From: Chrysomallon squamiferum
Taxonomy: Eukaryota > Mollusca > Gastropoda > Neomphalida > Peltospiridae
Assembly (NCBI GenBank): GCA_012295275.1
Contig: CM022676.1
Span: 14,394,185 to 14,458,184 of the forward strand
Length of the DNA stretch: 64,000 nt
Reading direction: 5' to 3'
Within the stretch, counting starts at the first letter, position 1; the number at the start of each line of letters is the position of its first letter. The notes under the pieces are model-generated. The model saw only the letters and a program-made list of their open reading frames with translations, had not been told where the DNA came from and did not search any database. A program made the position numbers and the translations under genes. Of this stretch, positions 1-10,962 are shown one piece after another.

Positions 1-146
1 TTTACAAATGCAACTTTACGTTAACAATTATATCTGAGTGTGTCTGTGCCTCTATGTTTTCTGTTTTGTGTCTGTGTATGTATCAGTTTATCTGTATGTG
101 TACGTTTCTGTTTGTACAAATATATTTTTGGTGTCGTTTTTATCAG

Positions 147-200
147 ATAACGAAGGACATAATGAAAATAATCCTGTAATACAAGAACGTCCAGGTAAAA

Positions 201-299
<99 letters not shown>

Positions 300-2621
300 C
301 GTTCTCTATGTCTGTCTCTATCTCTCATTCTCTGTCTCTCTGTCTGTATCACTATGTCTCTTTCTGTCTTTGTTTGTGTATACATACACATATACAAACA
401 CACATATATATATATTTCATATGTCTATTTTCACCCTGTCTCCATTTATATATTTCTGTCTATCTATCTATATATGTGTATACTTATATATATATATTTC
501 NTATTTCTAGCTCTCTTCTCTCTAAATGTTTCTCCCTATTTTGTCTCTGTATTAATCTGTTTGTCAGTGTATTTCTCTCTCTTTGTTTCTCTCTTTCAGT
601 CTATTGTGTGTCCTCTCTCTCTCTAAATGGTTGACGTGTTTTGAGTCAAAAGTCTAATGATAAATATTAAAGCTGAAATAAAATATTTTGGTATCAGACA
701 CGAAAGTATTGTACAGCAAATACATAAATTTACTTATCCGTATTTTTATCTTATGTGCGTGGCTTAAAAAAAGAAACATGGAAAAAAGTATCAAAACAGA
801 GCTCGTTGTATTTTAAAGGAAATTCACCAGTGACTGCAGTATTTGGTAAAACATATTTTTTGTTAAGGTAACAGCAAAACTGGGCACGTCACACAAGTCA
901 AAAGGAAAAAAAAAAAATGGAAATAAAGGCAGATAAAACTATGGAAAGTTAAATTGTTTTATTTGTTTCAGTTATGACAGACAACAACATCTATGAATGC
1001 GAAGGTGCTGTTGCTGGAGCTGAAGTCAATCCTAATACTGCTACGGCTGTGTACGCCGTCGTCAACAAAAATCGTGACAGTGGTGATGACGGCAGAACAA
1101 AACAATCAGATAATCAGGTCGGGGACGTCTACGCCGTTGTGAACAAAACTGGTAAAAGTGAGAAGAAGTCGGCGGAGATTGGTGAAGACGGGGCACAGTA
1201 CGCCGTTGTGAAAAAGAAAAAGAAAAAACATTTCTCTAAAACGAAAGTCAAACTGGAACGAAGTGGTAGTCGTCGTGCAGAAGACGTGAAAAACAACGAT
1301 GTCGATGATGATTGTAACATGTACACACAGGTTGACAAGACTAAAAAGAAAGACAAGAAAAATAAGAAGAAAAACCTTGAGATGAAAGGTTGGTTATTTT
1401 GTGTAAACACACACACAGACTCACACACATACATACATACATAGATACATACATATATACATAGACACATCCATACATCCATACATACATAATACATACA
1501 TACATGCATACATACATACATACATACATACATACATACATCCATACATACACACACATACATATATACATACATACATACACACACATACTGAGAAGCA
1601 AACAGACTCACAGACACAAACAAAAAAATAGATTCATGTAAACATATACATAGAAACACACATGCAGACCGAAATGTAGACATGAGACACATACATAGGA
1701 ACAATGATACAGATATATAAAACAAAACGCAGACACACAATGAGGTATATAAATATATGGACTGACACAAACATGTGTCTATCTATATACATCTAAATAG
1801 TCAACTCAGTTTGACAGCAGAGATAGCTCGCATAACTGGGGCTGCATACACTTACTGGTGCACTCAAGTATCTGCACACAAACCTAGATATGCACAGACA
1901 AGCATGTCCACTGATCCAGATCTCGCTCACAAACCAGGTGATTCACATTTGTAATAAACTCACAGTTTACTATCATCAGTAAAACGCACGGACACACACA
2001 CACACAAACGTGCACAAATGTGTCTGTATATATTTCTATTTATGTAGGTATGGTGGTATCTGTGTATGTTTGTCCCTCTGTAGATATTTATAAATGGATA
2101 GATGATGCAATGTCAGTGAATGAATCTGTGTATATCTGTGTGTGTATCTTGTGTAAAGAGATGATGTTAATAAATAAATAAACAGTTAAAAGGACGTACA
2201 GATGCACGAAATAAAAGGAGAAAAATAAAGAAACATTGAAATAAATAGATAAAATAAAAATTAATTTCCTTGTGTGTGTGTGTGTGTGTGTGTGTGCGAA
2301 TGCGTGTTTTTCGTATTTTTCTCACATTCGACTCATTATTTTTTTTTTTTTTTTTTCCTTTATTTTCTTTTATTATATATAAAATATTGTTTTCCATATT
2401 ATTTTTATTTCATCAGGTTGTTTCGTTCTATTATTAGTTCTTCTTTCATTCTTCTTTCTTACGGTTGTTAACTTATACTACTATTTCTTGTTTCTTCTTC
2501 TTTGTCTTCATTCTCTTATTTTAATTTCTTTCTTTCATTCATTTCAGGCGACAGTGAAGAAATCAGTGTTGAGTATGTGAACACACCGCCTGACTCTTCA
2601 GACGTCTACCAAAATGTATAA
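147..2621 (+). CDS. 3' end of IgSF-type receptor gene: cytoplasmic tail exons
   Basis: Three exons read in one frame: 147-194, 972-1388 and 2548-2621, each after a pyrimidine-AG acceptor and each joined in phase 1. The first encodes a short polar juxtamembrane piece (DNEGHNENNPVIQERPG), almost identical to exon 52869-52925, which there follows a transmembrane exon. The second (139 codons) has three Y-A-V-V motifs (VYAVVNK, VYAVVNK, QYAVVKK) plus NIYECE and NMYTQV, and is very lysine-rich. The last ends ...VEYVNT...DVYQNV-stop, with two Y-x-N motifs. Y-x-x-V and Y-x-N are known SH2-binding patterns (ITIM/ITSM-like and Grb2-like), so a phosphotyrosine signalling tail is inferred. The ectodomain and membrane exons must lie left of the window. 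The donor at 1389 (GTTGGT) is weak; the others are good. Exon chain fairly sure, function inferred. Confidence 0.72.
195..971 (+). repeat. Intron with (CT)n and (TA)n microsatellites
   Basis: A pure CT tract covers 206-264 and passes into TA repeats to about 294, followed by degenerate pyrimidine and TATG repeats to about 630. One undetermined base (N) sits at 501. Long apparent open frames here are simple-repeat translations and not genes. The stretch up to about 527 is shared with 52926-53093. Confidence 0.85.
1389..2547 (+). repeat. Intron with (ATAC)n, (AC)n and (GT)n tracts
   Basis: ATAC/ATACAT-type repeats run about 1428-1590, interrupted by AC tracts; a GT tract lies at 2272-2297 and a T-run at 2340-2356. 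The rest is AT-rich and shows no coding signal. It ends in a pyrimidine-rich acceptor before 2548. Confidence 0.8.
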
Positions 2622-2972
2622 ACAGACCAGACTGACAGTGTAGACCTGATTTACTGGGATGTTTTATTACTTTCAGGATAACACAGAAAGTATTAGGATC
2701 TTCAAGAACTTTTAAATAGATTTCTAGTTCAGTCTAACAACACTTTAAATAGACACTAATACGGACACTGAATCTGCCTTATCTTCTGGATTTTTAAGTA
2801 GACTAAGTCCAAAGTAGACTAATGTCAAATGCACGTTAAGTTAAACACAGACTGAGTGTAGTAATATTTACACAAGTGTTAGTGCTTTGCTTATTAAACT
2901 GTCAAAAGCTTTAACAATGGATGACTGGTCTTATTTTTAGGTGAATGAGTAATTTAGATATTTTCTATGCTA

Positions 2973-3018
<46 letters not shown>

Positions 3019-4179
3019 TAATGAAAGCAGATAAAAGCAATATGTATATAAAGATATATCCAATAATTAATATATGTTCTTTTTGCACGTTTAATTAAAC
3101 GAATTCCATATGCAACTGATTTGCTCTTTTTGTATGTGAAAACTAAATTCTATATAAAGTAATGCACAGTTCGAGGACCATAAAGAAATGAAAAAAGGAA
3201 AGGAGAAAGAAATAAAATAACAGGCAAGAAGATATTTGAGAATTAATAATGTGTTAAATACATCAGGCTGAATCATACTGAGATAATTTGAAGTTTTCCT
3301 TTAATAATATAAATAAATAGTTTGATATAATAATGCTAACAAAGCTAAGCTATTTAACTTATTTTACTATATTTTGTTATCGAAGTTCAGGTATTATTTT
3401 ATTTTATTATAATCTAATCAAAGTTAATTTGTTTTAATTTAATGTAAACAAAGTTAAAATGCCTACATTAAGTCATTCTAATATGACCTATGTTAAATAA
3501 TTCTAATAAAATGTAAACAAAGTTAAGATGACCTATTTTAAATCATTCTAATAAAATGTAAACAAAGTTAAGATGACCTATTTTAAATCACTGCTGTGTC
3601 GCTGTATTACTCGCTATTATTAGAATGAACTCAAGTGTCAGTGTAACTACTCGTGTGTGTTTTCACAGTAAACTGATGTGTTTAAATAATAATAACAACA
3701 ACCACAACAAAAAGACCAACAATAACAATAATAATAATAATAACAATGATGATGATGATGATGATAATAATAATAATAATAAAGTTACAGTTATTTCCCT
3801 TTGTATTTAAACTTGATTGAGACTTGGATCAAACTATGAAAACTCATAACTGTAACAGGACAGACAACAAAAAGAAAGATTGTATGTATGTAGAGTGAGA
3901 TTATTTGTGTAATCAAACTGACTGAATGTTAATCTGTCTGAAGGAAGATGAACGAATAACAGACAAAGAGAAAATGAAGGAATAAAGAAAATTAAATTAA
4001 AGTGTTTTTATTTTACGCTATTTTATAAACCAAATTAATAATAAATTAATAACGAATAAATAAATGAACGAATAAGCATATCAATAATGACTAAATAAAT
4101 CTGTGAATAAATAATAACAAAAAGTGAAGATGTAGAAAAAAATGTATATTTAAGTGAATTTTAAATAAATTAAGTAAAT

Positions 4180-4253
<74 letters not shown>

Positions 4254-4452
4254 ACTTAAGTTTTCAAAATATCTGAAGAAAAACGTTAAATTAGGTTTAG
4301 GATTAGACTACTGTTTATATAGTTTACTAATATAATTATGTCGAAAACTTCGTCCTTTCTTTCTCTCTTTATCTCACTCATTATTATCAGCATCATCATC
4401 TATTACTATTTCTTCTGTCATATTTGTTGTTGTTGTTGTTATTGTATTACAG
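2622..4452 (+). repeat. Non-coding stretch with several tandem repeats
   Basis: A (TA)n tract lies at about 2977-3016. Three copies of a motif beginning AATGTAAACAAAGTTA lie at about 3440, 3510 and 3555. AAT/GAT triplet repeats run 3718-3780 and a pure (CT)n run 4182-4251. The part 3866-4135 is similar to 13796-14055, so it has been duplicated elsewhere in the window. No convincing gene. Confidence 0.75.
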
Positions 4453-4535
4453 ATAACAATGCATCTGAAAATTACCTTGCTGACTATTCTAATTTACAAA
4501 CAAGTAGTCTTTGTATAGCAAGTAATGGTATTTGA
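4453..4535 (+). CDS. Second possible terminal exon of the tail gene
   Basis: After a ttacag acceptor, 83 nt in phase 1 encode DNNASENYLADYSNLQTSS... and end in TGA at 4533-4535. A closely similar exon (53247-53329) is the last exon of the paralogue at 50169-53329, where it follows the juxtamembrane exon directly. Here it lies beyond terminal exon 2548-2621, so it is either an alternative 3' end for the same gene (194 to 4453 is phase-compatible) or left over from a duplication. The Y-S-N triplet keeps the Y-x-N pattern seen in exon 2548-2621. Sequence similarity to the second copy continues to about 5105. Confidence 0.55.
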
Positions 4536-5720
4536 TTTCATCAACACTGTCAAACAAATAAGAACAATATCGCTGTTATGTGAGAAACTGATGATTATGG
4601 TCTGATTATTTCGAATACGGCTTATGTTTAAGTGTTCCCTTTATTTCGATACAACAAAGAAATAGGATCGCATAACTCGAAGTACGTAGGACACTGATCA
4701 CAATAGTCTTCTGTAGTAATGAATCCACAGAAGTTTAGTAAAATAAATAAACTTGTTTCAGGAAGTCTAGTTGATATATTGCTTGAATGTGGTTCTCTCT
4801 GTAATATGGGTGGAAATTAACGCATAACCACGACCTCGGAAATCGATATTTGATTATTCTCCCCAAATCTAAACAGTAAGGACTATTTTTTTTTGTAATC
4901 ACTAAAATCCATTATAGTTAAATATGTTCGTTTTACTCAACCACTAACTAAACGGTTACGGCTGTGTTTTAATTACTTGCTGATAAAGTTTGTTTTGTAT
5001 AATGCAGTTATGTTTCCGGGGTCAGTTTGGGAGACAAGTTTTCTCCAGTAACTCATGGACCGTCGTTAAAGTCAAAACGAAAAACACTTTTTGTATAAAT
5101 TTTGGGGGTGTTCAGCTGTTACTTGTCCTATATTGTCTATATTCCGAATTTGAATTTTAAAATTAATTATTTTTTAAACATAATCTAGATTGAAAATTAT
5201 ATATAATGAACAAAACTGGTCACAGGTATTTGTTAATATAAATAAATAAATAAACTTTAGAAGATTTGGACGGCATTTAAATGATATAGTGTTGTTTTAA
5301 CAGATTTAAAGAAATCAGTTTTACTACTGTTAGATCATTTTTTATTTATTTATTTTATTATTGTTATTATTTTTTGTGTTTATTTATTTAACTCAATATC
5401 ATGCTGTGAGTTTAATTTATTATTATTATTATTATTTATCATTCTTAAATAAATTAAATGTATGTAGTAAAATAAAATTTAGTTGCATTGCTTTTAACAT
5501 CAAATCAAAATGTTGTAACTTTCATCTATACTTAGATCAATTATATTTTCTTACCTTTTAATTTTTATATATGAAACTAACAACTGCTATTTGTTTCGTT
5601 TGTGTATTTTCTTTTGCTGATATGTGTATAAAATAAATATGTAAGTAAAATGTATTATGCTTGGCATTTATTGTACAAGAAGAAAATGTTGGTGTATTAA
5701 CAAATTAACAACTGATACAG
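4536..5720. other. AT-rich flank, part of a duplicated block
   Basis: No gene is seen. From here to about 5105 the sequence is the close counterpart of 53330-53940. The remainder is AT-rich with TTA/TTTA repeats around 5340-5440. A piece at 5570-5680 resembles 49255-49370. Confidence 0.7.
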
Positions 5721-6145
5721 GCTCTAAGCAAGTTGATGAATAAGCAGTGGCAATGTTTCTAGTAGTCAACACTAAGTAATCTGATAAACTAATAGTGACA
5801 CTGTTTCTACAGGTCACACTAAGTATGTTGATAAACTTGTAGTGACAATGTTTCTAGTAGTCAACACTAAGTAATCTGATAAACTAATAGTGACACTGTT
5901 TCTACAGTTCACACTAAGTATGTTGATAAACTTGTAGTGACAATGTTTCTAGTAGTCAACACTAAGTAAGCTGATAAACTAATAGTGACACTGTTTTACA
6001 GTTCACACTAAGTATTGATAAACTTGTAGTGACAATGTTTCTAGTAGTCAACACTAAGCAAGCTGATAAGCTAATAGTGACAGTATTTCTACAGTTCACA
6101 CTAAGTATGTTGATAAACTTGTAGTGACAATGTTTCTAGTAGTTT
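5721..6145. repeat. 95-bp tandem array made of two related half-units
   Basis: The phrase CTTGTAGTGACAATGTTTCT recurs at 5836, 5931, 6023 and 6118, giving a period of 95, 92 and 95 bases. Between these lies a diverged half-unit with TAATAGTGACACTGTTTCTA, so each 95-bp unit is a dimer of about 47-bp monomers. About 4.5 units are present. No coding role seen. Confidence 0.85.
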
Positions 6146-6427
6146 AAGACAGTTGCTAGTAGTGAAAACCTGACAATAAGTGATTTCATCAGAAGATTGG
6201 AAGAAAGAAACAACAATACATCCTTTAAGCTTAGAATCAGATTTATTTACTAATCTACAATGTTGTATACAAGTCTGTGAATCAGATTTATTTACTAAGT
6301 ATGTTCATTTTCAATTACTTTATTTGTTTTTTTTTTGTTTTTTATCTTTCTTTCTTTTTTCTAATTTTATTTCTTTTTATTAAAATATTAGTAAAAATAA
6401 TTTGCTTTAACCTGTTTTCTCTTTACA

Positions 6428-7160
6428 GAAATATGCATGGACTGAGAATATGTAAGTAAACCCTATATTTTGTGTGTGTGTGTATGGTTTTATTAGTATG
6501 TGTCAATTGTGACTTACGTTTGTCTTAAAATGTTAAAGAAGCTGTGTAAATCTTAACTTAGAGAATTACAATTTGATTTAGATATCTTTGTTGATGTCTC
6601 TGAACTGTTATAAACTTGAGCTTATAAGTAAAACACTTTGCTTTTTGTTGTAAAATATTTTAACACTATTAGCAGAACACTACTTTATCACACTCTAGTG
6701 TTGACTGTTTTCTGATAAGAAGAAAGAAAGTCTAGTGCAGTTTATGGAATGTGACACAGACACTCAGATGACAGGTGTTAATCAAGGAGATGGTAAGTGA
6801 ACTAATAAATATGAAATGCAGTATATAGCTGAGGTAAAACATTTTAAATTATGTTCATTTTATATGTTGTTTTCTGTTAAAGAAATGTCATCCATCCAAT
6901 TAAAAAAAATATATATATTTATACTGCACATTTATGCTGTAGAAACATAACATGCTGAAAATACTCTTCTAAGATTTTTATTTTTCACAACTTTTTTTAT
7001 TCACTCAGGTCCAGAGAGCTGGATAGCAGCATCGTTGACATCGGCAGTTAATGTGATACAGTGTTCTGATCAGACAACAACTGCATTGCAAGCAGCCAGT
7101 GTCATTCAGTCTCAGCCACTTGTGCAGCAACCAGCAGCATCAGTGACATTGTTATTGTAA
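6428..7160 (+). CDS. Possible 5' exons of an unknown gene (Q/A/V-rich product)
   Basis: Exon 6741-6792 (after tgcag, before GTAAGT) has an ATG at 6744 and reads MECDTDTQMTGVNQGD. Exon 7009-7160 (after actcag, phase 1 as required) continues with GPESWIAASLTSAVNVIQ, then an Ala/Gln/Val-rich stretch ALQAASVIQSQPLVQQPAA, and ends in TAA at 7158. An additional short exon-like piece with acceptor and donor lies around 6428-6455. Composition resembles the Gln-rich activation region of CREB/ATF1-type transcription factors, but no DNA-binding domain is present and I cannot name it. It may be a decayed partial copy, because the frame stops soon after the Q-rich part. Confidence 0.35.
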
Positions 7161-8497
7161 CTGATACACCTGATATGTGATTTCTGAAACAAATTAGAAT
7201 AAAACAGACAAAGTTTGTTTGTGCTGGATAATGTAAACAGCAAACTAGTAGAGATTTCAGAAGGTGAGTCAAAAGATTCATTTTATTATAAAACTTTATT
7301 ATATTTCTAATTATAAGATTTCTGTTTAGTGGTAAAACTTGATTTTAATGTAAGACTTCAGTCTAGTTATAAAACTTATTATATTTGTAAAACTGAATAT
7401 ACTTATAATTATAAGACTTTTCTTTTTAAAACTGATTATACTTATTATTATAAGACTTCAGTTTAGTTACAAAAATTGATTATAAAGTTTTGGTTGTATT
7501 TACTTGAACTGTGATATTTTGTTAAATCTTATTAGACAGACTGATAATCTATATAACTACTGAGAGGTATTTATTATTATTATTGATCAAGATCCAGGAT
7601 TTATTCTAATTAGCTGAACATTTTAGTGATTTTATTTTTATTTTCTATTTTATTTGTTTCAAAATTCCATGATCAGACATTTTTAACTGTGTTTTATATT
7701 TTACTAACCACGGAATTTACAAAATTCAAATCTGAGGTATTTTCCAGTGCCTGTGATAAGAAACTTTGCATATTTTCTATACTTTGATAAATTTCTATTT
7801 ATAAATCACTCTTACCTTTCTAGTTTGTGTTCACCATCAGTATGACATTGTTGTATAAGTAAAATAAAAACAAATATTATCTGCATTTATCACCAAAACT
7901 AAAAATTGAAACACCTGGCATTAAAAACAAAAAATGCAAATCTCAACTGGGGTATAATAATCAAATGGAAGGGTAACTCACAAATATATATATATATATA
8001 TATATATCATTTTAAAAATAATTATTATTAAAAACAGAAAAGAAAAATCTCGTATTAAACAAGTTATCTCCCCTTAGACCACTTTCATATAGGAGTACAT
8101 GCAATTAAATGTAAATGAATTTATTTAACAAAATTTATTGCTGTAAATAAATTAAAAATATAAAGATATGATAAAAATGTTTAATATGAATAATTATGTT
8201 CATAAATTAACAAATTTTAAAAACAAAGTGGAAAAAAGTATTTATAGGTTTTAAACTATTTTGCTCTCTTACCTATGTGATAATAATAATAAAAATGTCT
8301 TCATGTATCTTAACACTACCAGGCTGTAAAATCACTTTACTGAATGCTTCCCAGCTGGTTCGTACCAAAAGAAAAAAAAGATTAAAAAAGCCTGACATAT
8401 AAAACTACTTTGAAGACTGCCATGTGTTCTGAATAGTTAGAAAGTTAGTAAAGTCCTCACTCAAAGGAAACCTTCGTTTTCTACGATCCACACTAAA
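7161..8497. other. Mostly non-coding; one possible decayed exon
   Basis: A donor-like CAGAAG|GTGAGT at 7262-7264 ends a piece that could read VLDNVNSKLVEISE, and it is phase-compatible with the piece at 9144-9240, which contains an in-frame TGA. The rest is AT-rich; a (TA)n tract lies at 7985-8006. No gene is claimed. Confidence 0.4.
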
Positions 8498-8667
8498 TTA
8501 AATAAACTGGCACCATCTTGGAAATTTCGAAAGCATGTTCAGTGAAGAGTTAAGTTGTTCAAGTGTTCTGAAAATATCTGTCAACTGTTTGTAAGAAGAA
8601 TCTACATGAACTAAATTACTTTGTTTTGATATTGGTAAAAATTGATGATTTTGACACAGTTTCTCAG
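8498..8667 (-). CDS. Possible terminal exon, unknown product
   Basis: On the minus strand a TTAG acceptor is followed by 170 nt open in phase 1 (56 codons) ending in TAA at 8498-8500. It begins AEKLCQNHQFLPISKQ and has VDSSYKQLTDI, with a Y-x-x-L motif, then a Leu/Asn-rich stretch. Phase 1 entry matches the IgSF genes further up this strand (15652-16613), so it could be a distant tail exon. That is inference; no family was recognised. Confidence 0.3.
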
Positions 8668-9027
8668 CTAATTCAAAAATAAATTAGTGTTTTTACTTTC
8701 GACATACCAGATGTTATTCTGCCAGAAAGGAAAAAAGGTTTTATAGGTGGTTTTAAACATGTACATTGCTCCATATAGTGATAATTTCATCACAGTTGTT
8801 GTGAAGCAAAACTTAGTAAAAATAACATTAATCATTGAATGAGAAACATTTTCCTAAATTTGTTTGTGTAATGGTTCATCGCGATTCTGTCAAGTTACGA
8901 TGAACTTCACAACAAAAATATTTACTGCAATTTGTGCTGAAGAAAGCAATAACATGTGGTATCAAAAATTATCATTATGATTGGTGTCGAATGACAAGTT
9001 AATATGAATTTTACTTTGTGTCCATTT

Positions 9028-9030
9028 CAG

Positions 9031-9063
<33 letters not shown>

Positions 9064-9086
9064 ATTATTATTTAATTAAGTTTTTT

Positions 9087-9133
<47 letters not shown>

Positions 9134-9430
9134 TTTTTTTCAGATTTGCTAAATCAATGAAAACAGGTGAACACCGAAAGCTGCTCTGATGATATCTCAC
9201 TAGAACAAGTTGCACAAAGATTTATTTCAAAGAAACAAGGTAATCTAGTAGTAGCAGTTCTAATAGTATTAGTAATTGTGGTAGTTATAGTAGATGTCAT
9301 AATATACTAGGATCAATAGTAGTAGTAGAAGTGGTGGTAGTACTTGCAATAGTAATAATTGTAGTTACAGTAGATGTCATAGTTTATTAGGAAGATTAAA
9401 GTGCAGTAGTAGCAGTCACTAGTCTGGTAT
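9028..9430. repeat. Poly-A, (TTTA)n and TAG-rich simple repeats
   Basis: An A-run covers about 9030-9062 and a TTTA tract 9088-9136. An exon-like piece follows at 9144-9240 (acceptor tttcag, donor GTAAT) that reads ...QVNTESCSDDISLEQVAQ after an in-frame TGA. Degenerate GTAGTAG repeats run 9245-9420. Confidence 0.6.
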
Positions 9431-9689
9431 TATTACTGTTAATACTTTAAAGTTGGCTCATCCTGTCTAAGGAGTAGCAGACTGTAACAGTGTCACGTGA
9501 CAAGATGTTAGTGATCTGAGACAGCTTCAAGTATTCAGTGATTAGTCTCTACTGACCAGAGAATGATAATGGAAAAAAAAAAAAAAATACAATAATCTAT
9601 TTAATATTGTTGATTTCCAAGCAGTTAAATCAAAATGCAAACACCAATAACTAACTTTAAGTGGATTCCAAGATTTTCTTACACTTATG

Positions 9690-10140
9690 AGTTACTTACA
9701 GTAATTAGAATTAACCGTTATTGACACGATTATGAATTATGATGAATAGTTTTCTTTGATTTGTCAACAAAAACACCTGATAGTTAAACTGATATGAATA
9801 GAAAACATAACACAGCGGTCCTATCCCGGTGAAGTGACTTGTATGATATTTGATTTAAGTCACATTTTTAATGAGCAGAGGATTGCTAACAACAACACGC
9901 AGAAAATCATTTATCACCTTGTCAAACAGAAAATTGTCAGTTCCTAGTGAACCATTCACAGAAAATGACGTATTTTGAAATTTGAAGGTATTTGATATTT
10001 TCTGCAAATTTAAAGTATTTTTTTAGCTGTCAGTTAGGTTAAACAAATCAGCAATGATTAATCCACTAATGTATTTTATCATATTATAAACTATTGAGCG
10101 AAATTAAATAAGTTTGTAGAAAGTAAATGTTATTTCCATG
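9690..10140. repeat. 5' flank of BTB copy A, duplicated at 46300-46740
   Basis: The stretch containing AACACCTGATAGTTAAACTG, CACAGCGGTCCTATCCCGGT and AAGTGACTTGTATGATATTT is nearly identical to 46315-46500. It therefore belongs to the ancestral duplicated unit that carried the BTB-BACK-PHR gene. Its conservation upstream of both copies could reflect recent duplication or promoter function. No coding seen. Confidence 0.7.
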
Positions 10141-10635
10141 TACAGGACAGAGCTATATATAAATATAGCTATGAACTGTTGCCATGTACAGGACACAGCT
10201 ATATATAAATTTAGCTAAGAAATATTTCCATGTACAGGACATAGCTATGTATAAATATAGCTAAGAAATATTTCCATGTACAGGACAGAGCTATATATAA
10301 ATATAGCTATGAACTGTTGCCATGTACAGGACACAGCTATATATAAATTTAGCTAAGAAATATTTCCATGTACAGGACAGAGCCATGTATAAATATAGCT
10401 AAAAAATATTTCCATGTACAGGACATAGCTATGTATAAATATAGCTAAGAAATATTTCCATGTACAGGACTTAGCTATATATAAATACAGCTATGAAATA
10501 TTGCCATGTACAGGACAGAGCCATGTATAAATATAGCTATGAAATATTTCCAGGTACAGGACACAGCTATATATAAATTTAGCTATGAAATATTTCCATG
10601 TACAGGACACAGCTATGTATAAATATAGCAAACTG
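10135..10635. repeat. 46-bp minisatellite, 11 units, upstream of BTB copy A
   Basis: The word TACAGGAC or a one-base variant starts at 10141, 10187, 10233, 10279, 10325, 10371, 10417, 10463, 10509, 10555 and 10601: a strict 46-base period with no indel. Each unit holds an imperfect palindrome, AGCTATATATAAATATAGCT or close variants, which is also TATA-like. A single unit occurs at 12359 and a diverged one at 47253, in the equivalent place ahead of the other two BTB copies, so only copy A has amplified it. Confidence 0.93.
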
Positions 10636-10712
10636 ATCAGTGCAGTGTGATGTGTTGTATCACAACTGCGACCTGTACACGAAAGTAGTTTAAGATAATA
10701 TTTAGTATTAAG

Positions 10713-10752
<40 letters not shown>

Positions 10753-10850
10753 CTGTAAGAATTGTAACAGTTCTATATTTGAACAACTTTTGTTTTCCTT
10801 TCTCTCCCCATTCCATATTATCATTGTTTTTGTTTGTTTGTAGTGAAAAC

Positions 10851-10962
10851 ATGGCGATCTCAGCTGCAATCTCAAGTGGCAGACAGGGAAGAAACGAAGT
10901 GAATGTATTGAATACATTTTCCATACAAGAACAGAAATTAGATTTCTAGTGGAGAACATAAA
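10851..10962 (+). pseudogene. Frameshifted start of BTB copy A
   Basis: ATG at 10851 begins MAISAAISS, after which a single missing base relative to the copy at 12609 throws the WQTGKK..ECIE..FHTRTE segment out of frame. A second shift, shared with that copy, separates VEN from AVDAHQF. The shared shift shows that the defect predates the local duplication. Confidence 0.65.

Noticed and set aside
38-634. Long open frames over the CT/TA repeat (Ser/Leu/Tyr-rich, and Arg/Glu-rich on the other strand)
   Set aside because: They are translations of simple repeats and intron sequence; only 147-194 is supported as an exon by splice sites and by its copy at 52869.
1129-1770. 213-codon minus-strand frame rich in Cys, Val and Tyr
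   Set aside because: It is the antisense of the tail exon plus an ATAC repeat; the plus-strand exon has better coding features.
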